A stretch of DNA of 64,000 nucleotides from Marinobacter persicus (GCF_002934325.1 NZ_PTIV01000007.1:58540-122539), one strand, 5' to 3'. Numbered from the stretch's first letter, positions 50,501-62,625 are shown. Program-made: numbers and translations. Notes: generated from the letters alone by a model not told the origin.

Positions 50501-51745
50501 GACTTCGTCCAGGATATCCCAGACCACGCCTTCCTCGCGCTCGACCATCTTCTTGGCGGCCTTGATGGTGGTCGCCAGGCCACGGTGCTCAAGCTTGGAG
50601 AAAATAAACGGCTTGAACAGCTCCAGTGCCATTTTCTTGGGCAGGCCACACTGGTGCAGACGCAGGTAGGGACCAACCACGATCACGGAACGACCGGAGT
50701 AGTCCACACGCTTACCCAGCAGGTTCTGACGGAAACGACCCTGCTTACCCTTGATCATGTCGGCCAGGGACTTCAGCGGACGCTTGTTGGTGCCGGTGAT
50801 GGCACGACCACGACGGCCGTTGTCCAGCAGCGCATCCACGGACTCCTGCAGCATGCGCTTTTCGTTGCGCACGATGATGTCCGGGGCGTTCAGCTCCAGC
50901 AGGCGCTTGAGACGGTTGTTCCGGTTGATCACGCGACGGTACAGGTCGTTCAGGTCGGAGGTGGCAAAGCGGCCACCGTCCAGCGGTACCAGCGGACGCA
51001 GGTCGGGCGGCAGAACCGGCAGTACGGTCATGATCATGTCGCCCGGCTTGTTGCCGGAATACAGGAACGCCTCAAGAATCTTCAGACGCTTGCTGAATTT
51101 CTTGATCTTGGTTTCGGAATTGGTCTGCGGGATTTCTTCACGCAGGGCATCCACTTCCGCCTGGATATCGATGTCTTCAAGCAGTTCCTTGACGGCTTCG
51201 GCACCCATGCGGGCATCGAATTCGTCGCCAAACTCTTCCAGGGCTTCGTAATACTGCTCGTCGTTTAGCAGCTGGCCCTTTTCAAGTGTGGTCATGCCTG
51301 GGTCGATAACGATGAAGGATTCAAAGTACAGAACCCGTTCAATGTCACGCAGAGTCATGTCCAGCATCAGACCAATGCGGGACGGCAATGATTTCAGGAA
51401 CCAGATGTGAGCGACCGGGCTGGCCAGGTCGATATGGCCCATGCGATCACGACGGACGCTGGCCAGTGCAACTTCAACACCACACTTCTCGCAGATCACA
51501 CCGCGATGCTTGAGGCGCTTGTACTTGCCGCACAGGCACTCGTAATCCTTGATCGGGCCGAAGATCTTGGCACAGAAAAGACCGTCACGCTCCGGCTTGA
51601 AGGTGCGGTAGTTAATGGTCTCGGGTTTCTTAACCTCACCGAAAGACCAGGAGCGAATCATGTCAGGCGACGCAAGACCGATACGGATCGCGTCGAATTC
51701 CTTGCTCTGATTCTGGCTCTTGAGAAGATTCAGCAAATCTTTCAT
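47531..51745 (-). CDS. rpoC: RNA polymerase beta' subunit
   Basis: 1404 residues. N-terminal zinc finger ([19 protein letters not shown]), catalytic [12 protein letters not shown] with the three Mg-binding Asp near residue 460, trigger-loop region, and the C-terminal second zinc site ([13 protein letters not shown]). Co-transcribed with rpoB 75 bases upstream. Confidence 0.99.
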   Translation of the reverse strand: MKDLLNLLKSQNQSKEFDAIRIGLASPDMIRSWSFGEVKKPETINYRTFKPERDGLFCAKIFGPIKDYECLCGKYKRLKHRGVICEKCGVEVALASVRRDRMGHIDLASPVAHIWFLKSLPSRIGLMLDMTLRDIERVLYFESFIVIDPGMTTLEKGQLLNDEQYYEALEEFGDEFDARMGAEAVKELLEDIDIQAEVDALREEIPQTNSETKIKKFSKRLKILEAFLYSGNKPGDMIMTVLPVLPPDLRPLVPLDGGRFATSDLNDLYRRVINRNNRLKRLLELNAPDIIVRNEKRMLQESVDALLDNGRRGRAITGTNKRPLKSLADMIKGKQGRFRQNLLGKRVDYSGRSVIVVGPYLRLHQCGLPKKMALELFKPFIFSKLEHRGLATTIKAAKKMVEREEGVVWDILDEVIREHPIMLNRAPTLHRLGIQAFEPVLIEGKAIQLHPLVCAAYNADFDGDQMAVHLPLTLEAQLEARALMMSTNNVLSPANGEPIIVPSQDVVLGLYYMTRERKSALGEDMVFADVKEAHRAYGAGKVDLQAIVKVRVKEVTYGDDGEKIEQHKIVDTTVGRALLFDILPDGLSYDIVNKPMVKKAISNLINTCYREAGLKDTVIFADQLMYMGYHYATVSGISIGFNDFEIPPEKYEMVDAASAEVKDIETQYASGLLTQGEKYNKVIDIWSRVNDKVSKAMMERLSQEQVIGPDGNPVKGEDGEDLMQESFNSVYMMADSGARGSPAQIRQLAGMRGLMAKPDGSIIETPITANFREGLNVLQYFISTHGARKGLADTALKTANSGYLTRRLVDVSQDLVVTEEDCGTDEGLLMTPHIEGGDVVVPLGDRVLGRVTARDAFTPIDKENAVIPAGTLLDEKAVETLERAGVDEVWVRSAITCDTRHGICSKCYGRDLARGHEVNVGEAVGVIAAQSIGEPGTQLTMRTFHIGGAASRASAVDNIQVKHGGTVRLHNLKSIEKSDGSLVVISRSSALAIADDQGREREWYKLPYGAVLSVKNGDEVEAGVVVAKWDPHTHPIVAEAEGTVKFVHMDQGITVRTQTDELTGLSTMEVIDPKERPAAGKDIRPAIQLVDDNGNDVELPGGGAAIFFLPANALVTMANGARVELGDVVARIPQESSKTRDITGGLPRVADLFEARRPKESSILAETSGVVSFGKETKGKKRLVITPRDADPYEVLIPKHRQLNVFEGETVEKGEVISDGPSNPHDILRLLGVVELAKYITNEIQDVYRLQGVVINDKHIEVIVRQMLRKVEITDPGDTTLLSGDQVEITQVLEENERVETLDKEPAKYQRLLLGITKASLATESFISAASFQETTRVLTEGAVNGKRDYLRGLKENVVVGRLIPAGTGLAYHNERRRKRELEEQGVTAADVEEALSAELNRES

Positions 51746-51820
51746 CAGTAAAAGCTCCGGATGGCGTTAATCTCGGGCGGGCACACGAGGTGCCCGCTCA
51801 CGCTGCCAAAAAAATTCGGC

Positions 51821-54800
51821 TCACTCGGATTCCAGCTCGATGTCGATACCCAACGAGCGGATTTCCTTGACAAGAACGTTGAAGGATTCAGGCATTCCCG
51901 GCTCCATCCGGTGATCGCCATCAACAATGTTCTTGTACATCTTGGTGCGGCCGTTTACGTCGTCCGACTTCACGGTGAGCATTTCCTGCAGGGTGTAGGC
52001 GGCGCCGTACGCCTCCAACGCCCAGACTTCCATCTCACCGAAGCGCTGACCACCGAACTGGGCCTTACCACCCAGCGGCTGCTGGGTAACCAGGCTGTAG
52101 GAGCCGGTGGAACGAGCGTGCATCTTGTCATCGATCAAGTGGTTCAGCTTGAGGATGTACATGTAGCCCACGGTCACCGGACGGTCAAATGCGTCACCGG
52201 TGCGGCCATCGTACAACGTCACCTGACCACTGGTATCCATGTCGGCCAGCTCCAGCATGCGCTTCACTTCGCGCTCCTGGGCACCGTCGAATACCGGCGT
52301 TGCCATCGGCACGCCATCACGCAGGTTGCTGCACAGCTCCAGGATCTCCTTGTCGCTCAGGGAGTCCAGGTCCACCTTGAACACTTCGTCCGAGTGGTTG
52401 TAAATCTGGTCCAGCAACTCACGCAGCTCTGCCACCTTACGCTGCTCTTCCATCATCCGGGTAATCTTGTCGCCCAGACCTTTTGCAGCCATGCCCAGGT
52501 GTGTTTCCAGTACCTGACCAACGTTCATCCGCGACGGTACACCCAGCGGGTTCAGTACCACGTCCACCGTGGTGCCGTACTCATCGTGCGGCATATCCTC
52601 GATCGGCATAACCGCTGAGATAACACCCTTGTTACCGTGACGGCCGGCCATCTTGTCACCCGGCTGGATGCGACGCTTGATCGCCAGGTATACCTTGACG
52701 ATTTTCAGTACGCCCGGCGCCAGATCGTCGCCCTGCTGGAGCTTGCCTTTCTTGTCTTCAAAGCGCGCTTCGTGCTCTTTCTTGCGCTCTTCCAGACCCT
52801 GCTCGGATTTTTCCAGCAGCTCGTTCAGGGCTTCATCCTTCATGCGAAGCTTGAACCAGTCGGCACGCGGCAGTTCGGCCAGATAGCTTTCATCCAGCTT
52901 GCTGCCTTTCTTGACGCCGCCCGGACCACTTATGACTTCCTGGCCTTTCAGGGCCGCCATCAGACGCTCAAAGGTGGCACCCTCAACAATCCGGTACTCG
53001 TCTTTCAGGTCCTTGCGGTACTTATCGAGCTGTTCTTTCTCGATGGACAACGCACGGGCATCCTTCTCAATGCCATCGCGAGTAAATACCTGCACATCGA
53101 TAACGGTGCCTCGGGTACCGGTCGGCACACGCTGGGAGGTGTCCTTAACGTCGGACGCCTTCTCACCGAAGATGGCACGCAGGAGCTTTTCCTCCGGTGT
53201 CAGCTGGGTTTCGCCTTTCGGCGTCACCTTGCCCACCAGAATGTCACCGGGGCCGACTTCCGCGCCGATGTAAACCACACCGGACTCATCCAGCTTGGAC
53301 AGCGCGCTTTCACCAACGTTCGGGATATCGGAGGTAATTTCCTCGCTACCCAGTTTGGTATCACGGGCCACGCAGGTCAGTTCCTGAATGTGGATCGTAG
53401 TCAGACGGTCTTCCTGAACCACCTTCTCGGAGATCAGGATCGAGTCCTCGAAGTTGTAACCGTTCCAGGGCATGAATGCGATGCGCATGTTCTGCCCCAG
53501 GGCCAGTTCACCCAGGTCGACGGACGGACCGTCAGCCAGCACGTCGCCACGAGCAATCTCGTCGCCTTCGCGGACGATGGAGCGCTGGTTGATGCAGGTG
53601 TTCTGGTTCGAGCGGGTGTACTTGGTGAGGTTGTAGATATCCACACCAGCATCACCGGCTTCGGTTTCTTGGTTGTTAACGCGAACCACGATACGGGCTG
53701 CGTCAACGCTTTCGATCACACCACCACGGCGAGCGGTTACACATACGCCGGAATCCTGGGCCACGGTGCGTTCAACACCAGTACCTACCAGCGGCACCTG
53801 AGCCTTCAGGGTCGGAACGGCCTGACGCTGCATGTTTGCACCCATCAGGGCGCGGTTGGCGTCATCGTGCTCCAGGAACGGAATCAGTGACGCTGCCACC
53901 GATACTACCTGGCGCGGCGACACGTCCATGAAGTTCACCGACTCCGGCGGAGCCACGGTAAATTCGTTCCGGTGACGTACGGTTACCAGTTCATCCGTCA
54001 GGCGCTTGTTCTCATCAGTTTCAGCACTGGCCTGGGCGATGATGTAGTTGCTCTCTTCAATCGCAGAGAGGTACACCACCTCGTCAGTCACCACGCCATC
54101 AACCACTTTCCGATACGGACTTTCGAGGAAGCCGTAGGAGTTGGAACGGGCGTAAGTGGCCAGCGAGTTGATCAGACCAATGTTCGGGCCTTCCGGCGTC
54201 TCGATCGGGCACACACGGCCATAGTGAGTCGGGTGTACGTCCCGAACCTCAAAGCCGGCACGCTCACGGGTCAGACCGCCTGGGCCAAGCGCGGAAATGC
54301 GGCGCTTGTGAGTGACCTCGGACAGCGGGTTGTTCTGGTCCATGAACTGGGACAGCTGGCTGGAACCGAAGAATTCCTTAACAGCCGCCGCAACCGGCTT
54401 GGCGTTGATCAGATCCTGCGGCATCAGGCCTTCGCTCTCGGCCAGGCTCAGACGCTCACGCACGGCACGCTCAACACGAACCAGACCAACACGGAACTGG
54501 TTTTCGGCCATTTCACCGACGCAACGGATACGACGGTTGCCCAGGTTATCAATGTCGTCCACCTGGCCCTGGCCGTTACGAATACCAATCAGGGTCTTCA
54601 GGACATCAATGATGTCTTCGTGGGTCAGCGTACCTTCGCCGGTGCTTTCCTCACGGCCCAGACGACGGTTCAGTTTCATACGGCCAACCGACGACAGGTC
54701 ATAGCGCTCATCGGAGAAGAACAGGTTGTTAAACAGGTTCTCAGCCGATTCCTTGGTGGGCGGCTCGCCCGGACGCATCATGCGGTAGATTTCCACCAAC

Positions 54801-55900
54801 GCTTCGAGCGGAGTGCGGGTCGGGTCGATACGCAGCGTATCGGACATGAACGGACCACAATCCAGATCGTTGGTGTACAGGGTCTCAATTTCGGTAACAC
54901 CGGCATCCAGGATGTTCTGGACAATTTCCTCGGTCAGCTCGGTGTTACATTCCACCAGCACCTCACCAGTGGACTGATCGATCATATCCTTGGCAAGTAC
55001 GCGGCCGTAGAGGTATTCGGTCGGTACTTCCAGCTCACTGATACCCGCCTTTTCCAGCTGTTTGATGTGACGAGCAGTAACCCGGCGGCCTTCCTCAACA
55101 ATGACGTTGCCATCCTGATCCTTGATATCGAAAGTCGCGATATCACCACGCAGACGGCTAGGCACCAGCTCCAGCTTGCACTTCTCTTCACCCAGCGCGA
55201 ACTTGGAGGTCTCAAAGAACATCTCCAGCATCTGCTCGGAGGTATACCCCAGGCCGCGCAGCAGGATGCTTGCCGGCAGCTTACGACGACGGTCGATGCG
55301 CACGAACACACTGTCCTTCGGATCAAACTCGAAGTCGAGCCAGGAACCACGGTAAGGAATCACCCGCGCCGAATACAACAGCTTACCGGATGAGTGGGTC
55401 TTGCCCTTGTCGTGATCGAAGAACACACCAGGTGAACGATGCAGCTGGGAAACGATTACGCGTTCGGTACCGTTGATAACGAAGGTACCGTTTTCAGTCA
55501 TCAGGGGCATTTCGCCCATGTAGACTTCTTGTTCTTTAATGTCCTTGATCGCCTTGTTGGACGATTCCTTGTCATAAATGATAAGGCGGACTTTTACCCG
55601 CAGCGGCGCGGCGTAGGTAACGCCCCTGAGCTGACATTCCTTGACATCAAACACTGGCTCGCCAATTCGGTAGCTCACGTACTCGAGTGCGGCGTTGCCA
55701 GAGTAACTGACAATCGGGAATACGGATTTGAAGGCAGCATGAAGACCGGTTTCCCGGCGGTCTTCTGGAGCGGCTTCATCTTGCAGGAAGTCCCGGAACG
55801 AATTCAGCTGTATAGACAGCAAATAGGGGACGTCCATAACGGAAGGCAATTTACTAAAGTCTTTGCGAATCCGCTTTTTCTCAGTATAGGAGTAAGTCAT
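51821..55900 (-). CDS. rpoB: RNA polymerase beta subunit
   Basis: 1359 residues from the ATG at 55900 ([20 protein letters not shown]) with GGGGA upstream; an ATG two codons earlier is also possible. The rifampicin pocket ([20 protein letters not shown], then [10 protein letters not shown]) is wild type. Follows rplL after a 240-base gap that contains an attenuator-like hairpin. Confidence 0.99.
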   Translation of the reverse strand: MTYSYTEKKRIRKDFSKLPSVMDVPYLLSIQLNSFRDFLQDEAAPEDRRETGLHAAFKSVFPIVSYSGNAALEYVSYRIGEPVFDVKECQLRGVTYAAPLRVKVRLIIYDKESSNKAIKDIKEQEVYMGEMPLMTENGTFVINGTERVIVSQLHRSPGVFFDHDKGKTHSSGKLLYSARVIPYRGSWLDFEFDPKDSVFVRIDRRRKLPASILLRGLGYTSEQMLEMFFETSKFALGEEKCKLELVPSRLRGDIATFDIKDQDGNVIVEEGRRVTARHIKQLEKAGISELEVPTEYLYGRVLAKDMIDQSTGEVLVECNTELTEEIVQNILDAGVTEIETLYTNDLDCGPFMSDTLRIDPTRTPLEALVEIYRMMRPGEPPTKESAENLFNNLFFSDERYDLSSVGRMKLNRRLGREESTGEGTLTHEDIIDVLKTLIGIRNGQGQVDDIDNLGNRRIRCVGEMAENQFRVGLVRVERAVRERLSLAESEGLMPQDLINAKPVAAAVKEFFGSSQLSQFMDQNNPLSEVTHKRRISALGPGGLTRERAGFEVRDVHPTHYGRVCPIETPEGPNIGLINSLATYARSNSYGFLESPYRKVVDGVVTDEVVYLSAIEESNYIIAQASAETDENKRLTDELVTVRHRNEFTVAPPESVNFMDVSPRQVVSVAASLIPFLEHDDANRALMGANMQRQAVPTLKAQVPLVGTGVERTVAQDSGVCVTARRGGVIESVDAARIVVRVNNQETEAGDAGVDIYNLTKYTRSNQNTCINQRSIVREGDEIARGDVLADGPSVDLGELALGQNMRIAFMPWNGYNFEDSILISEKVVQEDRLTTIHIQELTCVARDTKLGSEEITSDIPNVGESALSKLDESGVVYIGAEVGPGDILVGKVTPKGETQLTPEEKLLRAIFGEKASDVKDTSQRVPTGTRGTVIDVQVFTRDGIEKDARALSIEKEQLDKYRKDLKDEYRIVEGATFERLMAALKGQEVISGPGGVKKGSKLDESYLAELPRADWFKLRMKDEALNELLEKSEQGLEERKKEHEARFEDKKGKLQQGDDLAPGVLKIVKVYLAIKRRIQPGDKMAGRHGNKGVISAVMPIEDMPHDEYGTTVDVVLNPLGVPSRMNVGQVLETHLGMAAKGLGDKITRMMEEQRKVAELRELLDQIYNHSDEVFKVDLDSLSDKEILELCSNLRDGVPMATPVFDGAQEREVKRMLELADMDTSGQVTLYDGRTGDAFDRPVTVGYMYILKLNHLIDDKMHARSTGSYSLVTQQPLGGKAQFGGQRFGEMEVWALEAYGAAYTLQEMLTVKSDDVNGRTKMYKNIVDGDHRMEPGMPESFNVLVKEIRSLGIDIELESE

Positions 55901-56070
55901 CTGCATTCCCCAGCGTTAGACCTGATACCTGGTATCAAGAAGCAATAAATGTTCTGCTTCGGGGCCGAATTGCTCGGCATATCGCGCCGTCTTGAATAAG
56001 ACTCTGGCTGTAGGTTATAGAACTGACAACAACCTTTATTGCTCACCAGACTCTATAGCATATACAACAG

Positions 56071-56100
56071 AAAAAGGCCGGTGGCACTGAGCCACCAGCC
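56071..56100 (-). terminator. Attenuator-like hairpin between rplL and rpoB
   Basis: Minus strand: ten-pair stem GGCTGGTGGC/GCCACCGGCC with three-base loop, followed by TTTTTC, starting 41 bases after the rplL stop. E. coli has a partial terminator at this junction that lowers rpoBC relative to rplJL expression. The remaining gap (55901-56070) shows no clear promoter. Confidence 0.75.
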
Positions 56101-56140
56101 TGTCCATGCTTATCGCACGGTGTCGATCAACAGCCGACTC

Positions 56141-56518
56141 TTACTTAAGCTCAACAGAAGCGCCTGCTTCCTCAAGCTTGGTCTTGGCTGCTTCAGCGTC
56201 TTCCTTGGAAGCGCCTTCTTTAACGGTAGACGGAGCGCCGTCAACCATTTCTTTCGCTTCTTTCAGACCCAGGCCAGTCAGTTCACGAACGGCCTTGATT
56301 ACGTTGACCTTCTTCTCACCCGGACCGGTCAGAACAACGTCAAATTCGGTCTGCTCTTCAGCAGCGGCAGCTTCGCCACCAGCAGCGGCCGGAGCGGCAG
56401 CAACAGCAGCTTCAGCAGAAACGTTAAACTTCTCTTCCATTGCTTCAACGAGCTCAACAACTTCCATTACGCTCATTTCAGCAATTGCATTCAAAATATC
56501 GTCTTTAGACAGAGCCAT
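56141..56518 (-). CDS. rplL: 50S ribosomal protein L7/L12
   Basis: 125 residues: N-terminal dimerisation helices, Ala/Gly-rich hinge ([20 protein letters not shown]) and C-terminal factor-binding domain ([20 protein letters not shown]). Multimeric stalk protein recruiting translation GTPases. Confidence 0.99.
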   Translation of the reverse strand: MALSKDDILNAIAEMSVMEVVELVEAMEEKFNVSAEAAVAAAPAAAGGEAAAAEEQTEFDVVLTGPGEKKVNVIKAVRELTGLGLKEAKEMVDGAPSTVKEGASKEDAEAAKTKLEEAGASVELK

Positions 56519-56560
56519 GATGACTTTCTCCCAAAAATATAAAAATGGTTTTCAACGGAA

Positions 56561-57091
56561 TCAAGCAGCGTTGCGCTTCTCGTCCCGGACTGCAGCTACA
56601 ACACGCGTAATCCGTCCCGGAATATCGTTCAGGCTGCGTACGAGCTTGGTAACTGGTGCCTGTGTAACAACGGCCAGCTTGGTCAACGCTTCGTGCAGCG
56701 TCGGCAGCTTGGCAAGGCGATCGATCTGATCAGCGCCCATCAGCTCACCGCCGACAGCCAGACCTTTGATTTCGAAAGCCTCTTTCTCTTTGGCAAAGTC
56801 CTTCAACAGGCGCGCGGCGGCACCCGGATCTTCCATAGAGAACGCCAGAATGGTCGGGCCAACCAGAGCTTCTTCGATGCATTCGTACTCGGTGCCTTTA
56901 ATAGCAATCTTCGCCAGGTTGTTACGAACAACTTTCAGACGAACATTTTCGGCACGAGCCTTGGCACGAAGTGCGGTCATGTCACCGGAGGTGACACCGC
57001 GGTAATCAGCCAAAACCACAGACAGAGCAGTACCAGCAGTCTCGTTGACTTCAGCGACGATCGCTTTCTTGTCTTCGAGTCTAATTGCCAC
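56561..57091 (-). CDS. rplJ: 50S ribosomal protein L10
   Basis: 176 residues; base of the L7/L12 stalk and autogenous regulator of rplJL through its leader. The start is GTG (CCAGTGGCAATTAGA) at 57091 with GAGGAG upstream. MAIRLEDKKAIVAEVNETAG is typical. Confidence 0.98.
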   Translation of the reverse strand: MAIRLEDKKAIVAEVNETAGTALSVVLADYRGVTSGDMTALRAKARAENVRLKVVRNNLAKIAIKGTEYECIEEALVGPTILAFSMEDPGAAARLLKDFAKEKEAFEIKGLAVGGELMGADQIDRLAKLPTLHEALTKLAVVTQAPVTKLVRSLNDIPGRITRVVAAVRDEKRNAA

Positions 57092-57309
57092 TGGTTTTCT
57101 CCTCGATTTCGCCGGCTTCCACCGGCAAACCCATTATTGCCCCTCGCGGGGCGCCTTACGGTGTTTGGGTTCAGAGAGAACGTCTTCACACCGTCTGCGC
57201 AGGCATTTCTTTAACCCCTTCGGCTCCCGCAAAACGAGAGCCCGGGGGCCTGCGGTCTTTGACAGCCTTGGCTTCCGCCATGACTACAAAGTAACTACCG
57301 ATCAGTAAA
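57092..57309 (-). promoter_or_regulatory. L10-binding leader region of rplJ
   Basis: 218-base gap between rplA and rplJ. On the minus strand it contains CCTGCGCAGACGGTG, close to the segment of the E. coli rplJ leader bound by L10-(L12)4, and several hairpins (for example GCCCCGCGAGGGGC at about 57129-57142). Translational feedback by L10 is inferred from this match and the family. Confidence 0.6.
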
Positions 57310-58008
57310 TCAGATGCTCAGGGAGCTCTGATCGATAGTCAGGCCTGGCCCCATAGTGGAAGAGATGCTGATCTTCTTCAGATAAACACCCTTCGACGAT
57401 GAAGGCTTGGCCTTTTTCAGGTCTGCGATCAGAGCTTCAAGGTTTTCCTTGATGTTCTGTGCAGAAAATTCAACGTTACCCAGCGGGGCATGGATAATGC
57501 CGTTTTTGTCGGTACGGTAGCGAACCTGACCAGCCTTGGCGTTCTTGACGGCGGTCTCGACGTCCGGCGTTACAGTACCAACCTTCGGGTTCGGCATCAG
57601 GCCACGCGGGCCCAGGATCTGACCCAGCTGGCCAACAACACGCATGGCATCCGGAGTGGCGATGACCACATCGAAATCCATGTTGCCTTTTTTGACTTCG
57701 TCGGCCAGGTCATCCATGCCAACCACGTCCGCGCCAGCGGCGGTGGCTTTCTCGGCATTGGCGCCCTGGGTAAACACGGCGACGCGAACGTTTTTGCCTG
57801 TGCCGTGGGGCAGTACGGTGCTGCTACGAACCACCTGGTCAGATTTACGTGCATCTACGCCCAGGTTTACGGACACGTCGACAGACTCTTTGAACTTGAC
57901 GTTCTGGCCCAGCTCGACCAGCAGGCTAACCGCTTCGTCTACGGAATAGGCGCGAGTCGGCTCAACTTTTTCACGAATCAGCTTTTGACGCTTGCTCAGC
58001 TTCGCCAT
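57310..58008 (-). CDS. rplA: 50S ribosomal protein L1
   Basis: 232 residues; forms the mobile L1 stalk for E-site tRNA release and in E. coli represses rplKA. Signature segment [20 protein letters not shown] present. One base separates it from rplK. Confidence 0.99.
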   Translation of the reverse strand: MAKLSKRQKLIREKVEPTRAYSVDEAVSLLVELGQNVKFKESVDVSVNLGVDARKSDQVVRSSTVLPHGTGKNVRVAVFTQGANAEKATAAGADVVGMDDLADEVKKGNMDFDVVIATPDAMRVVGQLGQILGPRGLMPNPKVGTVTPDVETAVKNAKAGQVRYRTDKNGIIHAPLGNVEFSAQNIKENLEALIADLKKAKPSSSKGVYLKKISISSTMGPGLTIDQSSLSI

Positions 58009-58009
58009 G

Positions 58010-58441
58010 TTAGAGGCCCTCCACGTTCAGGCCCATACTGCGGGCAGTACCGGCAATAGTGCGCACCGCTGCGTCCATATCGGCTGCAGTCAGGTCCGGC
58101 TCTTTGGTGTTCACGATTTCTTCCAGCTGCGCGCGGGTAACGGTGCCGACTTTATCGGTGTTCGGGCGACCGGAACCGCTCTTGATGCCGGCTGCTTTCT
58201 TCAGCAGAACCGCCGCGGGCGGGGTCTTGGTGATAAACGTGAAGCTGCGATCGCTGTATACAGTGATAACAGTCGGAATCGGCAGACCAGGTTCCATTTC
58301 CTGGGTCTTGGCATTGAACGCCTTACAGAATTCCATGATGTTAACACCGTGCTGACCCAATGCAGGACCAACAGGGGGGCTCGGGTTGGCCTTACCGGCA
58401 GCAACCTGAAGCTTGATATACGCTTCAATCTTCTTTGCCAT
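58010..58441 (-). CDS. rplK: 50S ribosomal protein L11
   Basis: 143 residues; [20 protein letters not shown] start, then the Pro-rich [20 protein letters not shown]. Part of the GTPase-associated centre; needed for RelA stringent response in relatives. Confidence 0.99.
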   Translation of the reverse strand: MAKKIEAYIKLQVAAGKANPSPPVGPALGQHGVNIMEFCKAFNAKTQEMEPGLPIPTVITVYSDRSFTFITKTPPAAVLLKKAAGIKSGSGRPNTDKVGTVTRAQLEEIVNTKEPDLTAADMDAAVRTIAGTARSMGLNVEGL

Positions 58442-58507
58442 GATATGTCTCCTATGGGTTCAAACGCCTTTCGGCTCCCCGCTCATTAAACTGCTTGGTG
58501 CAGACAC

Positions 58508-58538
58508 AAAAAGCCCGCGACGCCGTGGCGCGCGAGCT
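58508..58538 (-). terminator. Hairpin between nusG and rplK
   Basis: Minus strand: stem AGCTCGCG/CGCGGGCT followed by TTTTTG, 19 bases after the nusG stop. A plausible terminator or attenuator separating secE-nusG from rplKAJL. A small GCC-GAAA-GGC stem-loop lies at 58466-58475 in the rplK leader; L1 regulation there is possible but not shown. Confidence 0.65.
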
Positions 58539-58556
58539 GAATTTTCAAGATGTCGC

Positions 58557-59090
58557 TTACTCTTTCTCGACCTGGCCAAACTCCAGCTCCACCGGAGTGG
58601 AACGACCAAAGATGAGAACAGCCACTTTAACGCGACTCTTGTCGTAGTCGACTTCCTCGACCACGCCATTGAAGTCCGCGAACGGCCCTTCAACAACACG
58701 AACAATTTCACCCGGCTCAAACAGGGTCTTCGGCTTCGGCTTCTCGGCACCGCTTTCCACGCGCTGCAGAATCCCTTCCGCTTCCCGCTCGGTGATGGGC
58801 GCCGGCTTATCCTTGGTACCACCGATGAAGCCAAGAACACGCGGAGTATTCTTCACCAGATGCCAGGTGGCATCGTCCATCTCCATCTGAACCAGAACAT
58901 AGCCTGGATAGAACTTGCGCTCACTCTTGCGCTTTTTACCTTCGCGCATCTCCACGACTTCTTCAGTCGGGACCAGAATGTCGCCAAACTTATCTTCCAT
59001 GCCCTCAAGAGCAACACGCTCTTTAAGAGTGCGCATCACATGCTTTTCAAAGCCAGAATACGCATGAACGACGTACCAGCGCTTAGCCAT
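58557..59090 (-). CDS. nusG: Transcription termination/antitermination factor NusG
   Basis: 177 residues: NGN domain ([20 protein letters not shown]) and C-terminal KOW domain ([19 protein letters not shown]). Links RNA polymerase with Rho or with S10 of the trailing ribosome. It follows secE by 12 bases. Confidence 0.99.
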   Translation of the reverse strand: MAKRWYVVHAYSGFEKHVMRTLKERVALEGMEDKFGDILVPTEEVVEMREGKKRKSERKFYPGYVLVQMEMDDATWHLVKNTPRVLGFIGGTKDKPAPITEREAEGILQRVESGAEKPKPKTLFEPGEIVRVVEGPFADFNGVVEEVDYDKSRVKVAVLIFGRSTPVELEFGQVEKE

Positions 59091-59102
59091 TGCACACTCC
59101 CG

Positions 59103-59471
59103 TTATCCGATGAATCCGGCGACCAGCCAGCTGACCAGCGAATCCATACCCCACAAAATAAGCGCCACCACCAGAACAAACACCACAACAATCGCCGTGG
59201 TCTGAATCAGTTCCGGCCGGGTAGGCCAAACTACTTTCCGGATCTCCACACGAGCTTCTTTTAGAAGCACGGCAAAGCGATGACCCCGACTGGTCTGCAA
59301 CGCAATAAACGCTGCCACAATACCCAGAGCCACAAGCGCCACGACCCGGTACAGCAGGGATTCGGCACCAAAATACAGATTGCCAACCACGCCGGCCGCA
59401 ACCAAAACGAAAACAACCAGCCACTTCAACAGATCGAAACGGCTGGTCGACTGAACGGCTTTTGACTCCAT
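59103..59471 (-). CDS. secE: Sec translocon subunit SecE
   Basis: 122 residues from the ATG at 59471 (MESKAVQSTSRFDLLKWLVV): three predicted membrane segments as in proteobacterial SecE, with the conserved cytoplasmic helix (KEARVEIRKVVWPTRPELIQ) before the last. The 5' extension to 59534 would run into tRNA-Trp and is rejected. Confidence 0.97.
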   Translation of the reverse strand: MESKAVQSTSRFDLLKWLVVFVLVAAGVVGNLYFGAESLLYRVVALVALGIVAAFIALQTSRGHRFAVLLKEARVEIRKVVWPTRPELIQTTAIVVVFVLVVALILWGMDSLVSWLVAGFIG

Positions 59472-59504
59472 GGGAATCAGCTTATGTATCCGGAGATTAA
59501 AAAA

Positions 59505-59580
<76 letters not shown>

Positions 59581-59620
59581 GCACCGAAACTCAGTGCAAC
59601 AACAAAGAGTAACCCGAAGG

Positions 59621-60817
59621 TCACTCGATGATCTTGGATACCACGCCGGCACCAACGGTACGGCCACCTTCGCGAATCGCGAAGCGCAGGCCATCTTCCA
59701 TGGCGATCGGAGCGATCAGGGTAACAGACATTTTCACGTTGTCACCCGGCATTACCATTTCAACGCCTTCCGGCAGTTCACAAGAACCAGTCACGTCAGT
59801 TGTACGGAAGTAGAACTGCGGACGGTAGCCCTTGAAGAACGGGGTGTGACGACCACCTTCGTCTTTTGCCAGGACGTACACTTCGCACTCGAACTTGGTG
59901 TGCGGAGTGATGGACCCCGGAACCGCCAGTACCTGACCACGTTCAACATCGTCACGCTTGGTACCACGCAGCAGGGCACCGATGTTCTCACCAGCACGAC
60001 CTTCGTCGAGCAGCTTACGAAACATCTCAACACCAGTAACAACGGTCTTGACGGTGTCTTTGATACCAACGATTTCAACTTCGTCGCCAGTCTTGACGAT
60101 ACCGCGCTCAACACGACCGGTTACAACGGTACCACGACCGGAGATGGAGAAGACGTCCTCGATCGGCATCAGGAACGGCTGATCGATGGCACGCTCCGGC
60201 TCGGGGATGTAGTCATCCAGAGCTTCTACCAGCTTCTTAACAGCGGTAGTGCCCATTTCGTTGTCGTCTTTGCCTTCCAGCGCCATCAGAGCAGAACCGG
60301 TAACGATCGGAGTGTCGTCGCCCGGGAACTCGTACTGGCTCAGCAGATCACGAACTTCCATCTCGACCAGCTCGAGCAGCTCTTCATCGTCTACCATGTC
60401 CGCTTTGTTCAGGAACACAACGATGTACGGTACGCCAACCTGACGGGACAGCAGGATGTGCTCACGAGTCTGCGGCATGGGGCCGTCAGCAGCGGAGCAA
60501 ACCAGGATCGCGCCGTCCATCTGGGCAGCACCGGTGATCATGTTCTTCACATAGTCAGCGTGGCCCGGGCAGTCAACGTGCGCGTAGTGACGAGTCGGAG
60601 AATCGTACTCAACGTGGGAAGTCGCGATGGTGATACCACGCGCTTTCTCTTCCGGCGCGTTATCGATCTGGTCGAACGCACTGGCAGAACCTGTACCCCA
60701 TACTTCGTGACATACACGAGTCAGAGCAGCGGTCAGAGTGGTTTTACCATGGTCAACGTGACCGATGGTGCCCACGTTCAAGTGCGGCTTACTACGCTCA
60801 AATTTTTCTTTAGACAT
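59621..60817 (-). CDS. tuf: Elongation factor Tu (copy 2, tRNA-linked)
   Basis: 398-residue EF-Tu, nearly identical to copy 1; the last residues read SKIIE instead of SKIVE. Starts with ATG at 60817 and ends with TGA. Upstream in-frame codons to 60838 are not shared with copy 1. Flanked by tRNA-Thr and tRNA-Trp, the usual tufB setting. Confidence 0.99.
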   Translation of the reverse strand: MSKEKFERSKPHLNVGTIGHVDHGKTTLTAALTRVCHEVWGTGSASAFDQIDNAPEEKARGITIATSHVEYDSPTRHYAHVDCPGHADYVKNMITGAAQMDGAILVCSAADGPMPQTREHILLSRQVGVPYIVVFLNKADMVDDEELLELVEMEVRDLLSQYEFPGDDTPIVTGSALMALEGKDDNEMGTTAVKKLVEALDDYIPEPERAIDQPFLMPIEDVFSISGRGTVVTGRVERGIVKTGDEVEIVGIKDTVKTVVTGVEMFRKLLDEGRAGENIGALLRGTKRDDVERGQVLAVPGSITPHTKFECEVYVLAKDEGGRHTPFFKGYRPQFYFRTTDVTGSCELPEGVEMVMPGDNVKMSVTLIAPIAMEDGLRFAIREGGRTVGAGVVSKIIE

Positions 60818-60867
60818 TCGACCAATCCCCCCAGGCAATCAGGATCGTAACGTTGACCGGACAATAG

Positions 60868-60943
60868 TGGAGCTCATGGGCGGATTTGAACCGCCGACCT
60901 CACCCTTACCAAGGGTGTGCTCTACCAACTGAGCTACATGAGC
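60868..60943 (-). tRNA. tRNA-Thr (GGT)
   Basis: Acceptor GCTCATG/CATGAGC, encoded CCA, anticodon loop TTGGTAA gives GGT (Thr). Last of four tRNAs before tuf. Confidence 0.97.
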
Positions 60944-60955
60944 ATAAAACCAAAT

Positions 60956-61030
<75 letters not shown>

Positions 61031-61039
61031 AAGCAATAA

Positions 61040-61124
61040 TGGTGGAGGGGGCAGGATTCGAACCTGCGAAGCTTTCGCGTCAGATTTACAGTCTGATCCC
61101 TTTGGCCACTCGGGAACCCCTCCC
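61040..61124 (-). tRNA. tRNA-Tyr (GTA)
   Basis: 85-base tRNA with the long variable arm of bacterial tRNA-Tyr; acceptor GGAGGGG/CCCCTCC, encoded CCA, anticodon loop CTGTAAA gives GTA (Tyr). Confidence 0.97.
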
Positions 61125-61163
61125 GCGCAAACCCGACTTATCGGATCCGCTAAAACCTTAAAC

Positions 61164-61239
<76 letters not shown>

Positions 61240-61267
61240 TCACATTCGCCTCATCAGCGAGGCCGGT

Positions 61268-61296
61268 ATACTACGGAGTTTTTTTCGGCGTTGCAA
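61268..61296 (-). promoter_or_regulatory. Promoter of the tRNA-tuf transcript
   Basis: Minus strand: TTGCAA (61291-61296), 17-base spacer, TAGTAT (61268-61273), 29 bases upstream of the first tRNA and overlapping the end of the SPOR gene. Sequence match only. Confidence 0.5.
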
Positions 61297-61894
61297 TACC
61301 TTTACAAGGCACAGATTCGAAGATTTCGAAATTTTTACCGAATTCCGCTTCAACCGCTTGAGGCTGCAAGTGTTTTGCTTCTGACTCAACCCCAAAAACG
61401 AGGGCGTATCCTATCCGATTCCGGGTGAACTTGGCCAGTACCACATCCAGATTTTCTTGCTTTTTTTCAGCGGCGACCATTTGCGCAGCTGTGTCGGACT
61501 CGAACAACCCGAGGGAGATGGCATTGCGGTATTCTCCCTGCGTTACAAGCCAGACCTCCATCCCCCTCGCCCTTAACTCGGCAAGCTGATTATAGGCAGC
61601 AGCCTCTGGCTGCGGCGGAATCAGGACCCAATTTAGGGGGGGCAGTGTTCGTTCCTGAGTAATCAGGCGGTAGCTAAGATCATGGCGATCAGCAAACGCT
61701 TCGGCGGACCGCTGATCATCGAACCAGCCTAACTTGATGCAATCTTTGGCCACCTGCCCGTCGGCAGAAGACGGCTTCAGACTGGACACCCTTGGCAAGG
61801 TTCCGTCCGCATCTCGGGATCGGCTGATATCACGATGCGCGACAAACCACACGGCGCCATTGGCCAACACCAGAAGGAACACCAGCCATTTCAT
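61271..61894 (-). CDS. SPOR-like membrane-anchored protein
   Basis: 207 residues: N-terminal membrane segment (MKWLVFLLVLANGAVWFVA) and a periplasmic part whose C-terminal half (about 95-165, WLVTQGEYRNAISLGLFESD) resembles the SPOR fold that binds denuded peptidoglycan. A gene of this type sits after coaX in Pseudomonas. Overlaps coaX by 4 bases. The exact role is unknown. Confidence 0.78.
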   Translation of the reverse strand: MKWLVFLLVLANGAVWFVAHRDISRSRDADGTLPRVSSLKPSSADGQVAKDCIKLGWFDDQRSAEAFADRHDLSYRLITQERTLPPLNWVLIPPQPEAAAYNQLAELRARGMEVWLVTQGEYRNAISLGLFESDTAAQMVAAEKKQENLDVVLAKFTRNRIGYALVFGVESEAKHLQPQAVEAEFGKNFEIFESVPCKGIATPKKTP

Positions 61895-62625
61895 GGCGCG
61901 GCCTCCGCTTGATCAACCAGGGCCAGCCCCTCAAATACCAACCCGGGCCTATGCTCGCCCTTCAGACCAAGCGCCAATAGCCGCTCAGCATCGCCGCCGG
62001 TGATCACCACCGACTCAAGGCCAAGATCGATGACATCTCGCTCAATGTGCTCGACGATCCCAACATTCAGCCAGGAGAGGCCATGATTAACGCAATCAGA
62101 GGTACTCGTCCCCGGCACGGTACACAGGGACACGGCATCATCGAAGCCGACCCGGGCAGCGCCCCGATGGAGACTCTCCCGCATCATTTGAAGGCCAGGT
62201 AATATATAGCCACCAAGGTGCTGCCCACCGGGCGCAATGTAATCGACCGTGAGGGCGCTACCTGCATCAACAACTGCCACACCGGATCGACTGGCTTGCC
62301 AGGCCCCCAGCATGGCATGCCAACGATCAGCTCCCATCAGCGATACATCGACATACCCGTTTCGCAAACCATCACGCACTTGCTCTGACCAGTAGAACCG
62401 AATGGATGCCCTGGTGAACTTCTCCAAGGTAGCGCTGAGCGCCGCCATGGCCTGTTCAGACCCCACCATGGACACGGCCACGCGGGTAATCGCCCGCCCA
62501 TAATTGCCGAGCGCGGATTGCAGCGCCTGAGCCCCCTCTGCAGTGGCGCCTTCATGTTCAACCCCCACGGAGGAAACCAGTCGCCACTTGAGCCGGGTGT
62601 TACCGTAGTCAATTAAAAGGATCAC
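61891..62625 (-). CDS. coaX: Type III pantothenate kinase
   Basis: 244-residue ASKHA-fold kinase for the first step of CoA synthesis. MILLIDYGNTRLKWRLV is the N-terminal phosphate-binding motif; GADRWHAMLGA, VVDAGSALTVDYI and GGYILPGLQMMRESL are the CoaX signatures. Overlaps birA by 4 bases, forming a birA-coaX pair also seen in pseudomonads. Confidence 0.96.
   Translation of the reverse strand: MILLIDYGNTRLKWRLVSSVGVEHEGATAEGAQALQSALGNYGRAITRVAVSMVGSEQAMAALSATLEKFTRASIRFYWSEQVRDGLRNGYVDVSLMGADRWHAMLGAWQASRSGVAVVDAGSALTVDYIAPGGQHLGGYILPGLQMMRESLHRGAARVGFDDAVSLCTVPGTSTSDCVNHGLSWLNVGIVEHIERDVIDLGLESVVITGGDAERLLALGLKGEHRPGLVFEGLALVDQAEAAP

Noticed and set aside
47516..55393. Long antisense ORFs of 400-500 codons opposite rpoC, rpoB, glnA (492 codons) and the ribosomal operons
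   Set aside because: They mirror highly expressed, codon-biased genes; compositions are His/Val/Gln-rich and resemble no family. They are shadows of the real genes.
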